A program made the position numbers and the translations under genes. From Caulobacteraceae bacterium UBA5005 (GTDB lineage Bacteria > Pseudomonadota > Alphaproteobacteria > Caulobacterales > Caulobacteraceae), in the NCBI GenBank assembly GCA_002398405.1, contig DGYN01000007.1:1-5999 (forward strand): a stretch of 5,999 nucleotides of DNA. The letters are read 5' to 3'. The notes beneath the pieces are model-generated. The model did not search any database. It was not told where the DNA came from and saw only the letters and a list, made by a program, of their open reading frames with translations. Positions 1-5,999 of the stretch are shown here, piece after piece (the stretch's first letter is position 1; the number at the start of each line of letters is the position of its first letter).

Positions 1-1
1 C

Positions 2-361
2 GGTGGCCCGATCGTTTTTGCCGACGCAGGCACCAGCCGCACCATCGGCATCGGCAAGCTGCCCACGCTGACGTCCATCAGCCCGATCCTGATCGAACAG
101 GGCAAGGGCGTGACCGTGAGCATCCGCGGCAAGGACCTGGCCGGCGTGACCGGCGCGACCTTCGCACCCGCCGATGGCCTGAGTGCGCCACCCACCATGG
201 CCTGGACCACCGATGCCTTGGGCGAGTTGCTGACCATCACCGTGTCGGCCGACGCTGCTGCCCCGCTGGGCGAGCGCGCCTTGATTCTGCAGGTGCCGGG
301 TGGCCAAACCTCCGCGGCCATGACCCCCGCCAACACCCTGAAGGTGATTGCGCCGCAATGA
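2..361 (+). CDS. C-terminal fragment of an Ig-like (IPT/TIG-type) repeat surface or secreted protein
   Basis: The frame is open from the left edge and ends at TGA 359-361, so only the last 119 residues are visible and the start lies outside. From about residue 22 the sequence has the pattern of bacterial IPT/TIG-like Ig domains: TSISP near the start, then a 'G-x-x-V-T-V-S-I-R-G-K-D-L' strand, an 'ITVSADAAAPLGERALIL' strand pair and a closing 'VPGG' turn. Such domains usually occur as repeats in extracellular or cell-surface proteins and mediate adhesion or act as spacers; the actual role here is unknown. No anchor, sorting signal or transmembrane segment is present at this C-terminus, so the protein ends directly after the domain. 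Gly codons are only GGC or GGT and Val is nearly all GTG, matching the first third of the next gene. It probably belongs to the same genome and possibly the same operon as that part. The domain family is moderately sure, the coding frame very sure. Confidence 0.8.
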   Translation, partial: GGPIVFADAGTSRTIGIGKLPTLTSISPILIEQGKGVTVSIRGKDLAGVTGATFAPADGLSAPPTMAWTTDALGELLTITVSADAAAPLGERALILQVPGGQTSAAMTPANTLKVIAPQ

Positions 362-419
362 CCCCCGATTCGCTTCCCACCATGAAAACCGTCTCGACCC
401 CCTTCTTTCACCTTCTCAC

Positions 420-425
420 GAGGAG
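420..425 (+). promoter_or_regulatory. Shine-Dalgarno sequence for the 433 start
   Basis: GAGGAG lies 7 nt upstream of ATG 433, which is near-ideal spacing. It decides the start: the same frame is open back to ATG 358 (which forms ATGA with the previous stop) and also has an ATG at 382. Neither of those is preceded by a comparable site, and using them would place about 17-25 extra residues in front of a normal signal peptide. Confidence 0.75.
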
Positions 426-432
426 CCTGTCC

Positions 433-2778
433 ATGAACACTTCATCTGCCAAGTTGAAGCTGGCTCCGAGGCGTGGCGCCTCGGCCCTTTTTGCCCTGTC
501 CCTGCTGGCCGCTGCCTCGGCCCAGGCCGCATTCGACAGTGGCAGCACCGGCGCCGATGGCGCCCTGAACCCCACGGTCAACACCGAGATCGTGCTGCCC
601 GCCAGCGGCGTGCTGAACTACACCAGCATCAACATCCCCGCGGGCGTGACGGTGACGTTCAAGAAGAACACCACCAACACCCCGGTGTACCTGCTGGCCA
701 GTGGCAATGTGACCATCGCTGGCGCCATCGATGTGCGTGGCGCCGATGCGAAGTCCACCGGCACCTATGGCGATGGCGCCCTGGGTGACGATGGCATCCC
801 TGGTGTGGGCGGCCCGGGCGGCTTCGATGGCGGCCGCGGTGGCCGTGAAGATGTGGCCCAGCGCGCTGACATCGTCCGTGGCGGCGGTGGCCTGGGCCCG
901 GGCGGCGGTCGTGGTGGCATTGAGGGTGGCAATGGCTGCGTCAACGATGGCACCAGCTATTTCAAGTACGAGGCATCGGGTGGCGCTTACGCCGACAGCA
1001 CCTGGGGCTTCTACGCCAGCGCCTACTGCGACGGCAACTACCGCACCAATTACATCCCTTCGGCCAAGGCCTATGGCTCGGCCCTGTTGCAGCCCCTGAT
1101 CGGTGGTTCGGGCGGTGGCGGCGGTCGTGGCGGCACGACCTACCCGGGTTCGGGCGGCGGCGGCGGCGGCAGTGGCGGCGGTGGCGGCGGCGTGGTTGTG
1201 GTCCCGCCACCCCCGCCAGCCGCGCCCCTTAGCGAGGCCGAGGTCGGCCGCTTCCTTACCCAATCGACCTTCGGGGTGACCGACAACGACATCAGCACCC
1301 TTCGCAGTTCCTCGCTTTCGGCCTGGATCACCCAGCAGATGGCGATGCCGCCGACGGCCCTGCACCAGTCCTGGATCGAAACGCGCACGCCACAGGTCGC
1401 GACCGTCACCGCCAACCAGTTTTACGAATCCTTCTGGTCCCAGGCCGCCAACGCGCCCGATCAGCTTCGTCAAAGGGTGAAGTTCGCCCTGTCGGAGATC
1501 TTCGTGATCTCCCTCAACGACGCCAACATCGATATCCGCGGCGCCGCCTCCTATTATGACATGCTGGGGGCCAACGCCTTCGGCAACTACCGCAACCTCC
1601 TGGAGCAGGTCAGCCTGCACCCGATGATGGGCATCTATCTGACCCATCTGGGAAACCAGCGCGAAGATCCCGCGACCGGCCGCCACCCCGATGAGAACTA
1701 CGCCCGCGAGGTCATGCAGTTGATGAGCCTTGGCGTGTACCGGCTGAGCCTCGATGGCACGCCCTCGTCCGAACCCAGCTATACGGCCGACGACATCTCC
1801 AACCTCGCCAAGGTCTTCACCGGTTTCAGCTGGTATTCGCCGACGCCCAACAACACCACCTTCACCGGCGGCCAGCGCAATGCCGACGCCGCGGTGCGGC
1901 CGATGATCGCCTACAGCGGCTTCCATTCGATCTCGGCCAAGACCTTCCTGGGCGTCACCATTCCGGCCACCACCACGCCGGACCCCGCCGGTGACCTGCG
2001 CATCGCGCTAGACACCATTTTCAACCACCCCAACGTCGGTCCCTTCATTTCGAAACAACTGATCCAGCGCCTGGTGACCAGCAATCCCAGCGGCGCCTAC
2101 GTCTCCCGCGTCGCCACCGTGTTCAACAACAACGGCTCGGGTGTCCGGGGTGATATGGCCGCGGTGGTGCGGGCGGTGCTGACCGATTCCGAGGCGCGGG
2201 ACGCCGCGGGGGGCGCCAACTACGGAAAGCTTCGCGAGCCGATCGTTCGCGTCGGCAACTGGATGCGGACCTTCAATGCGGCCTCAGCCTCCGGCAACTA
2301 TCTCATCACCTCCACCAGCGCCAACACCTCGCTCAGCCAGTCACCCCTTGCCTCGCCCTCGGTGTTCAACTTCTACCGGCCGGGCTACATCCCGCCCAAT
2401 ACCCGGCTGGGAGCCCAGGGTCTCACCGCGCCGGAGTTTCAGATCGTCGATGAGGTCTCCGTGGCGGGGTACCTCAACACCCTGCAGACGACGATCAACA
2501 CGGGCATTGGGACCGGAAATGACGTCCGCTCGGCCTACGCGGGGGAAATCGCCGTCGCGGGCGATCCCGCGGCTCTGACAGAGCGCATGAACCGCCTGCT
2601 GCTCTACGGCTCCATGTCGACGGGTTTGCGGAACCGGATCATCCAGGCGCTGACCGCCGTGGCTGTTCCGGCCTCTACAGGCTCCAACCAGGCGACCATT
2701 GATGCCGCACTACTCAACCGGGCAAAGCTTGCGGCCTTCATGACCATGGCCTCGCCCGAATATCTGGTGCAACGATGA
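433..2778 (+). CDS. Chimeric ORF: signal peptide + Gly-rich beta-helix-like domain joined to a DUF1800 domain protein
   Basis: The 781-residue frame has two unlike halves. Residues 1-32 are a Sec signal peptide (KLKLAPRR, then a Leu/Ala core, AQA cleavage site). Residues 34-110 are short Val/Ile/Thr strands (LPASGVLNYTSINIPAG, VTIAGAIDVRGA) that look like the first rungs of a parallel beta-helix. Residues 122-253 are very Gly-rich and end in the GGC tract. A VVVV-PPPPP linker (254-262) leads into DUF1800 (Pfam PF08811) from about 266 to the end, with family-like blocks RFLTQSTFG (273-281), NYAREVMQLMSLG (422-434) and SVFNFYRPGY (643-652). DUF1800 proteins are exported and uncharacterised, and usually sit beside DUF1501, as here. 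A DUF1800 protein would normally carry its own short leader before the linker, while Gly-rich proteins of this type normally continue with more strands; both expected parts are missing. Glycine codon use also changes at the tract. The two domain calls are fairly sure. That this is one natural protein is doubtful; it may be an assembly join. Start chosen at 433 from the Shine-Dalgarno site and signal peptide. Confidence 0.75.
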   Translation: MNTSSAKLKLAPRRGASALFALSLLAAASAQAAFDSGSTGADGALNPTVNTEIVLPASGVLNYTSINIPAGVTVTFKKNTTNTPVYLLASGNVTIAGAIDVRGADAKSTGTYGDGALGDDGIPGVGGPGGFDGGRGGREDVAQRADIVRGGGGLGPGGGRGGIEGGNGCVNDGTSYFKYEASGGAYADSTWGFYASAYCDGNYRTNYIPSAKAYGSALLQPLIGGSGGGGGRGGTTYPGSGGGGGGSGGGGGGVVVVPPPPPAAPLSEAEVGRFLTQSTFGVTDNDISTLRSSSLSAWITQQMAMPPTALHQSWIETRTPQVATVTANQFYESFWSQAANAPDQLRQRVKFALSEIFVISLNDANIDIRGAASYYDMLGANAFGNYRNLLEQVSLHPMMGIYLTHLGNQREDPATGRHPDENYAREVMQLMSLGVYRLSLDGTPSSEPSYTADDISNLAKVFTGFSWYSPTPNNTTFTGGQRNADAAVRPMIAYSGFHSISAKTFLGVTIPATTTPDPAGDLRIALDTIFNHPNVGPFISKQLIQRLVTSNPSGAYVSRVATVFNNNGSGVRGDMAAVVRAVLTDSEARDAAGGANYGKLREPIVRVGNWMRTFNAASASGNYLITSTSANTSLSQSPLASPSVFNFYRPGYIPPNTRLGAQGLTAPEFQIVDEVSVAGYLNTLQTTINTGIGTGNDVRSAYAGEIAVAGDPAALTERMNRLLLYGSMSTGLRNRIIQALTAVAVPASTGSNQATIDAALLNRAKLAAFMTMASPEYLVQR
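1153..1191 (+). repeat. Poly-GGC (Gly) low-complexity tract
   Basis: Six GGC codons (1153-1170), one AGT, then six more Gly codons, all GGC but one GGT (1174-1191). Together they encode G6-S-G6 in frame. The tract ends a longer Gly-rich stretch starting near 796 and is directly followed by four Val codons and five Pro codons (1192-1218). Such tracts occur both in Gly-rich surface proteins and in the linker after the leader of DUF1800 proteins, so it could be shared sequence at which two genomes were joined by an assembler or by recombination. Confidence 0.85.
1153..1203. other. Probable chimera junction between two genomes
   Basis: Left of this interval about 79 Gly codons in both frames are all GGC or GGT; in the DUF1800 part to the right 10 of 38 are GGA or GGG, and the same codons recur in the DUF1501 gene. 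Val is about 15 GTG to 3 GTC on the left and about 14 to 16 on the right. Protein content changes at the same place, from a Gly-rich surface domain to DUF1800 with alphaproteobacterial neighbours. The exact breakpoint cannot be set because the GGC tract could belong to either side. Inference; an assembly artefact is the simplest cause, a natural fusion the alternative. Confidence 0.65.
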
Positions 2779-4328
2779 GCAGGGATGAACCCAGCAAGAT
2801 GGACCGCCGGCATCTCCTGCGGGTCGGCGGCGCCTTTGCGGGCCTGGGGGCGGCCGCGCCCTTCGCCCTGCAGCTGGCGGCGACATCGGCGCTTTCCCAG
2901 ACCTCCGATTACCGGGCCCTGGTCTGCGTCTTCCTGTTTGGCGGCAACGACTCGCACAACACCCTTTTGGCGACAGACCAGGACTCCTGGGGGCGCTATT
3001 TCGCCGCACGCAACACCGGCAGCGATCCGATCGCCCTGATGCCCGTGGGCACGGCGCCGGTCGCCGCCGGCGCGACCTCTTCGGTGACCGGCCGGGTTTC
3101 CGCGGCCAACCGGCCTGAAGCCTGGGGCGGCGTCCTGCCCATCGTACCCAGGACCGCCAACCCCGTTCCGTCCGGCACCTCGGCCTCCACCCGCACCTTC
3201 GCCTTGCACCCTCATCTGGGCGGCCTGCGGACCTTGTTTGACTCTGGGCGGCTGGCGGCCGTGGCCAATGTCGGATCCCTGATCCGGCCGATCACCAAGG
3301 CGCAGTTTCAGGCGAGGTCCGCCCCCTTTCCGGCGAACCTCTTCTCACACAACGACCAGCAGTCCGTCTGGCAGGCCGGCCAGACCGAGGGCGCCCGCAC
3401 CGGCTGGGGCGGCCGGTTCGCCGACGCCCTGGCCAGCATGAATGGTCAGAACTCCCTGTTCACCGCCATCTCCACGGCCGGCAACGCAGTGTTCCTGTCC
3501 GGCAACAGCGTCATTCAGTACCAGCTCAGCACGGGCGCTCAGCCCGCCGTGGTCATCAACTCGGCGACGGGAGCAACCCTGTTCGGTTCGTCCGCCGCGC
3601 CGGCTCTGGTGCGCGAAATGATCCAGGACGTGGCGGGGCCCAGCCTGTTCGCCGCCGACTACGGCAGTGTGGTGACGCGCTCCGGCGCCGCCGCCACGGT
3701 GATCAACACCTCTTTCACATCGCCGGCCGTGACTTCGGTCCTGGCGGCGCCGGCCTATACCAATCCGATCACCGGTGCGGTAGAGACCAATACCCTGGCG
3801 ACCCAGCTCCAGACCGTAGCGCGGATGGTGGCGGCGGGCAGCACGCTGGGGCTTCGCCGCCAGGTGTTCTTCGTCAGCCTGGGCGGCTGGGACACCCACG
3901 ACTTCCAGAACACCACCCAGCCCAACCTGCTGGGCAAGGTTTCCCATGCTCTGAGCTATTTTGACCAGGCGCTGGGCAACATCAACGGCGCGAACATGCG
4001 CTCCAACGTGATGACCTTCACCGCGTCGGACTTCTCGCGCACCTTCACCACCAACGGCGACGGCACGGACCACGCCTGGGGCGGCCACCACTTCGTCATG
4101 GGCGGCGCGGTGCGGGGCCAGGATATCTACGGCCAATATCCGACCCTTGGGGTCGATCTTGGCGCCTTCCGCAACCCGGACATGGCGGGAACCGCCCTGG
4201 TGCCGACAACCTCTGTCGATCAGTACGGCGCGACGCTGGCGCGATGGTTCGGGGTGTCGGACAGTGACGTCAGCTCAATCTTCCCCAATCTCAGCAGCTT
4301 CACGCCGCGCTATTTGGGCTTTGCATAG
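2775..4328 (+). CDS. DUF1501 family exported protein, Tat-type signal
   Basis: This 517-residue protein belongs to DUF1501 (Pfam PF07394), which is distantly related to the alkaline phosphatase/sulfatase superfamily. Its function is not established. The N-terminus has a twin-arginine-like leader: D-R-R-H-L-L-R at residues 10-16, then a Gly/Ala-rich hydrophobic stretch to about 40, suggesting folded export. Family blocks follow in order: FLFGGNDSHNTL (53-64); HPHLGGLRTLFDSGRLA; FSHNDQQSVWQ, then GWGGRFAD; VSLGGWDTHDF (around 370-377); TASDFSRTF (from about 416); TDHAWGGHHFVMGG (431-444); and a closing TSVDQYGATLARWFGVSD. The Asp and His residues in GGND, WDTH and TDH are candidate metal or active-site ligands by analogy with the superfamily. 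Length is somewhat above a typical DUF1501 protein but the domain is complete. The start overlaps the DUF1800 stop as ATGA, with no strong ribosome site, so translation is probably coupled; ATG 2799 (residue 9) is an alternative start that keeps the twin-arginine motif. GGG and GGA Gly codons occur, as in the DUF1800 half. Confidence 0.9.
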   Translation: MSRDEPSKMDRRHLLRVGGAFAGLGAAAPFALQLAATSALSQTSDYRALVCVFLFGGNDSHNTLLATDQDSWGRYFAARNTGSDPIALMPVGTAPVAAGATSSVTGRVSAANRPEAWGGVLPIVPRTANPVPSGTSASTRTFALHPHLGGLRTLFDSGRLAAVANVGSLIRPITKAQFQARSAPFPANLFSHNDQQSVWQAGQTEGARTGWGGRFADALASMNGQNSLFTAISTAGNAVFLSGNSVIQYQLSTGAQPAVVINSATGATLFGSSAAPALVREMIQDVAGPSLFAADYGSVVTRSGAAATVINTSFTSPAVTSVLAAPAYTNPITGAVETNTLATQLQTVARMVAAGSTLGLRRQVFFVSLGGWDTHDFQNTTQPNLLGKVSHALSYFDQALGNINGANMRSNVMTFTASDFSRTFTTNGDGTDHAWGGHHFVMGGAVRGQDIYGQYPTLGVDLGAFRNPDMAGTALVPTTSVDQYGATLARWFGVSDSDVSSIFPNLSSFTPRYLGFA

Positions 4329-5278
4329 ACAATATCGGTGACCACCCGGCCGCCTTCGCCGCGCGAGATCTGGACCACTACATCCACCACCTGGCGCACA
4401 TAGGCGCTGGCCATCTCGAACGTCAGGTTCACCCCGCTGGTGAGCGCCAGCAGCGCGATCTGGTCGAAGGCCCCGCTTGGACTGTCGGCATGGACCGTGG
4501 TGATCGATCCGGGATGGCCGGTGTTGACTGCCCTCAGGAACGCGAAGGCTTCCCGTCCGCGAAGCTCTCCCAGCAGGATCCGGTCAGGCCGCAGGCGCAG
4601 CGCGGCGGTCAAGAGGTCGTCGGCGTCGACCCGCGCTTCCCCCTGGTCTCCCCGCACCGCCAGCAGGCCGACGGCGTTATCCCTATCGAGCTTCACCTCG
4701 GCCGCATCCTCAATCACAACCAGGCGTTCGGCGGGTTCGATTTCCTTCAATAGGGCGTTGAGCAAGGTGGTCTTGCCCGACCCCGTGCCGCCCGAAATGA
4801 CCATGGTTTTCCGGCGCCGCACCGCGGCCTTCAGAAACCCCGCCTTGTCGCCCGACTTGAGCAGATTGCGCAGCGCCGCGTCGCCCTCCCCAGGGGGCGG
4901 AGACGCGCGGAACAGCCCCGCCTGTGAAAGATCAGCCAGGGAAAGGTCGGCGATGGCGTGCCGCCGGATGGCCAGGACGACTCCCTTGCGCGTGGCTGGC
5001 GGGGCGATGACCTGCACGCGGGAGCCGTCGGCCAGGGCGGCGGAGAGCAGCGGGTGTTCACGGCTGACACCCTGGTGGGTGGAGGCCGCGATCTGGCGGG
5101 CGAGCCTGGTCAAGGTCGGTTCGGTGAGGTCGGGCGCGGGGTGGCGGTGCAGGCCCTGCGTGGCTGTCTCAATCCACACCTCGCCCGGCTGGTTGACCAG
5201 GATGTCGGTGACATCGGCCCGCTCCAGCCAGGGGGCGAACGGCGCAAGATAGGCCTTGAGGAAGAGCCCCTCGCTCAT
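4310..5278 (-). CDS. virB11: VirB11 family type IV secretion ATPase
   Basis: VirB11 is a hexameric cytoplasmic AAA-like ATPase that docks at the inner-membrane face of a type IV secretion system and, with VirB4, powers pilus assembly and substrate transfer. All family motifs are intact in the 322 residues: N-terminal domain with DVTDILVNQPGEVWIE (22-37), Walker A GGTGSGKTT (163-171), Asp box VVIEDAAEVKL (187-197), Walker B RILLGELRG (233-241, catalytic-type Glu238) and His box TGHPGSITTVHA (253-264). There is no signal peptide or membrane segment, as expected, and the length is normal for the family. The start at 5278 overlaps the virB10 stop by ATGA, so the two genes are translationally coupled in the common virB10-virB11 order. 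A GGGGA sequence just upstream of the ATG may act as ribosome site. The 3' end overlaps the convergent DUF1501 gene by 19 bp. Plasmid-style names (trbB, trwD) could also apply; which T4SS subtype it is cannot be decided here. Confidence 0.95.
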   Translation of the reverse strand: MSEGLFLKAYLAPFAPWLERADVTDILVNQPGEVWIETATQGLHRHPAPDLTEPTLTRLARQIAASTHQGVSREHPLLSAALADGSRVQVIAPPATRKGVVLAIRRHAIADLSLADLSQAGLFRASPPPGEGDAALRNLLKSGDKAGFLKAAVRRRKTMVISGGTGSGKTTLLNALLKEIEPAERLVVIEDAAEVKLDRDNAVGLLAVRGDQGEARVDADDLLTAALRLRPDRILLGELRGREAFAFLRAVNTGHPGSITTVHADSPSGAFDQIALLALTSGVNLTFEMASAYVRQVVDVVVQISRGEGGRVVTDIVYAKPK

Positions 5279-5999
5279 TGTCCCCGGCGCGCCGCGGTCA
5301 CGGCCGCCACGCCCGAGAAGTCCAGGTCCCGCGCCACGAACACCCGGATCGGCTGGCCCTGCGGCACCTTGATGGTCGGTGGAATATCGATCTGCTTCTG
5401 CAGGGCCAGCTGGGCGACGTTGGCGGCCTGGGCGGGCGAGCCGATGACGATCGCCGTGTTGTTGCCGCCCCGCTCGGCGACGGCCAGGTCCAGGCCGGCG
5501 GTCAGCACCGACAGCAGGATTGAGGCGCCGAATCTCTGGAAGAAGTGAGTGTCGGTCTCGCCTTCCAGGCCGCCCCGGCCCAGGCGGTCGGCGCCGGGGG
5601 AGGCGATCTCGACCGACACGCCCTCGGGGGTCAGAACGCGGGTCCAGACGATGAAGGCGCGCGACTGGCCCGTGGCGACGCCGCTGCGGTACTGGCCGAT
5701 CAGCTTGGATCCGCGCGGGATCAACACCTGATCGGAGTCGTAGCCGCGGACGTCGCGCGCCACCACCGCCCGCACGAAGCCGGGAAGATCGGAATTGATC
5801 GAGGTTTCCAGCACCGCCGGGATGACCGCGCCCTGGGCGACCGTCCTGGAAGGGTTGGTCATTCGCCGCGCCCGGCTCAGTTCGGTCTGGCTGGCGGCGA
5901 CCCGTTCAGCGAATCGTTCCTCGGCCGACATCCTGGCGGGATCGCTGTCGGGCCGGGGCGCTGCGGCGGGCGCGCCGGAGGGGGCGGCCGCCATCGCCA
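5275..5999 (-). CDS. virB10: VirB10/TrbI family T4SS scaffold protein, N-terminus missing
   Basis: The frame is open through the right edge, so the 5' end is outside the window; a Met at 5994 is internal or fortuitous. About 240 C-terminal residues are visible. VirB10 is anchored in the inner membrane by an N-terminal helix, crosses the periplasm with a Pro-rich segment and contributes a C-terminal domain to the outer-membrane core complex with VirB7 and VirB9. Counting from the Met at 5994, residues 1-20 are Ala/Pro-rich linker. The VirB10/TrbI domain (Pfam PF03743) runs from about 52, with GAVIPAVLETSINSDLPG (55-72), VVARDVRGYD (77-86), VLIPRGSKLIGQY (90-102), FIVWTRVLTPEGV (114-126) and GRGGLEGETDTHFFQRFG (139-156). 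It is followed by a hydrophobic segment, SILLSVLTAGLDLAV (158-172), that by homology falls in the antenna region forming the outer-membrane channel in pKM101 TraF structures. It ends GQPIRVFVARDLDFS. The membrane anchor is not visible. It overlaps virB11 by ATGA, one operon; virB8 and virB9 would be expected further right. Confidence 0.93.
   Translation of the reverse strand, partial: AMAAAPSGAPAAAPRPDSDPARMSAEERFAERVAASQTELSRARRMTNPSRTVAQGAVIPAVLETSINSDLPGFVRAVVARDVRGYDSDQVLIPRGSKLIGQYRSGVATGQSRAFIVWTRVLTPEGVSVEIASPGADRLGRGGLEGETDTHFFQRFGASILLSVLTAGLDLAVAERGGNNTAIVIGSPAQAANVAQLALQKQIDIPPTIKVPQGQPIRVFVARDLDFSGVAAVTAARRGQ

Noticed and set aside
358..432. ATG 358 as translation start, coupled by ATGA to the upstream gene
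   Set aside because: It would add 25 residues before a normal signal peptide, while ATG 433 has GAGGAG at 7 nt spacing and begins directly with a positively charged leader.
796..1191. Repetitive Gly-rich stretch as a possible CRISPR array, collagen-like or tandem-repeat element
   Set aside because: The repetition is of Gly codons only. There are no regular repeat-spacer units and no consistent G-x-y periodicity, so it is protein low complexity.
442..1926. Long open frame on the - strand (about 494 codons) across the Gly-rich and DUF1800 regions
   Set aside because: It is antisense to the + strand frame, and its product is Ala/Gly/His/Arg-rich low complexity with no recognisable domain. Long antisense frames are common in GC-rich DNA with strong third-position bias.
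3345..4136. Open frame on the - strand inside the DUF1501 gene
   Set aside because: It lies wholly antisense to a gene with well-conserved family motifs, and the product has no recognisable domain or plausible start signal.
2775..5278. DUF1800/DUF1501 proteins as substrates or effectors of the neighbouring T4SS
   Set aside because: The DUF1501 protein has its own Tat-like leader and the 433 frame has a Sec leader, and the genes are convergent to the T4SS operon. Adjacency alone does not support it.
4440..5548. Open frames on the + strand across virB11 and virB10
   Set aside because: They are antisense to genes with intact Walker, Asp, His-box and VirB10 motifs; the products are Arg/Ser/Pro-rich and unrecognised.

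Overview
The window is high-GC proteobacterial DNA, almost entirely coding. It divides into two parts that look as if they come from different genomes. The left part (about 1 to 1,150-1,200, + strand) holds the 3' end of an Ig-like (IPT/TIG-type) surface or secreted protein gene. It is followed by the 5' end of a Sec-exported, glycine-rich, probably beta-helical protein of a style I associate with Burkholderiales. The right part (about 1,200 to the end) holds a DUF1800 coding region, a DUF1501 gene on the + strand, and virB11 and virB10 of a type IV secretion system (T4SS) on the - strand. These read like a Caulobacterales-type alphaproteobacterium (Caulobacter, Phenylobacterium, Brevundimonas). 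Both taxonomic assignments are inferences from protein style, not searches.

Layout. 2-361: C-terminal part of an Ig-like domain protein. 362-432: short gap with a good Shine-Dalgarno sequence. 433-2778: one open frame joining a signal peptide and Gly-rich domain, through a poly-GGC tract (1153-1191) and a Val/Pro linker, to a complete-looking DUF1800 domain. 2775-4328: DUF1501 protein with a Tat-like signal, overlapping the DUF1800 stop by ATGA. 4310-5278 (-): virB11 ATPase, whose 3' end overlaps the DUF1501 3' end by 19 bp. 5275-5999 (-): virB10, overlapping virB11 by ATGA and cut off at the right edge before its N-terminal membrane anchor.

How the genes work together. DUF1800 and DUF1501 are a widespread two-gene pair of exported proteins of unknown function, here translationally coupled. 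VirB10 (envelope-spanning scaffold) and VirB11 (cytoplasmic hexameric ATPase) belong to one T4SS operon running leftward, with the rest of it probably beyond the right edge. Nothing ties the DUF1800/DUF1501 pair to the T4SS except convergent adjacency.

The most notable observation is the junction inside 433-2778. Glycine codons GGA/GGG are absent from about 79 Gly codons to its left but make up 10 of 38 in the DUF1800 part, and the change falls in a GGC repeat that both parents could share. I read this as most likely an assembly chimera, or less likely a real recombination or fusion. I found no convincing new biological system, CRISPR array, RNA gene or mobile-element end.
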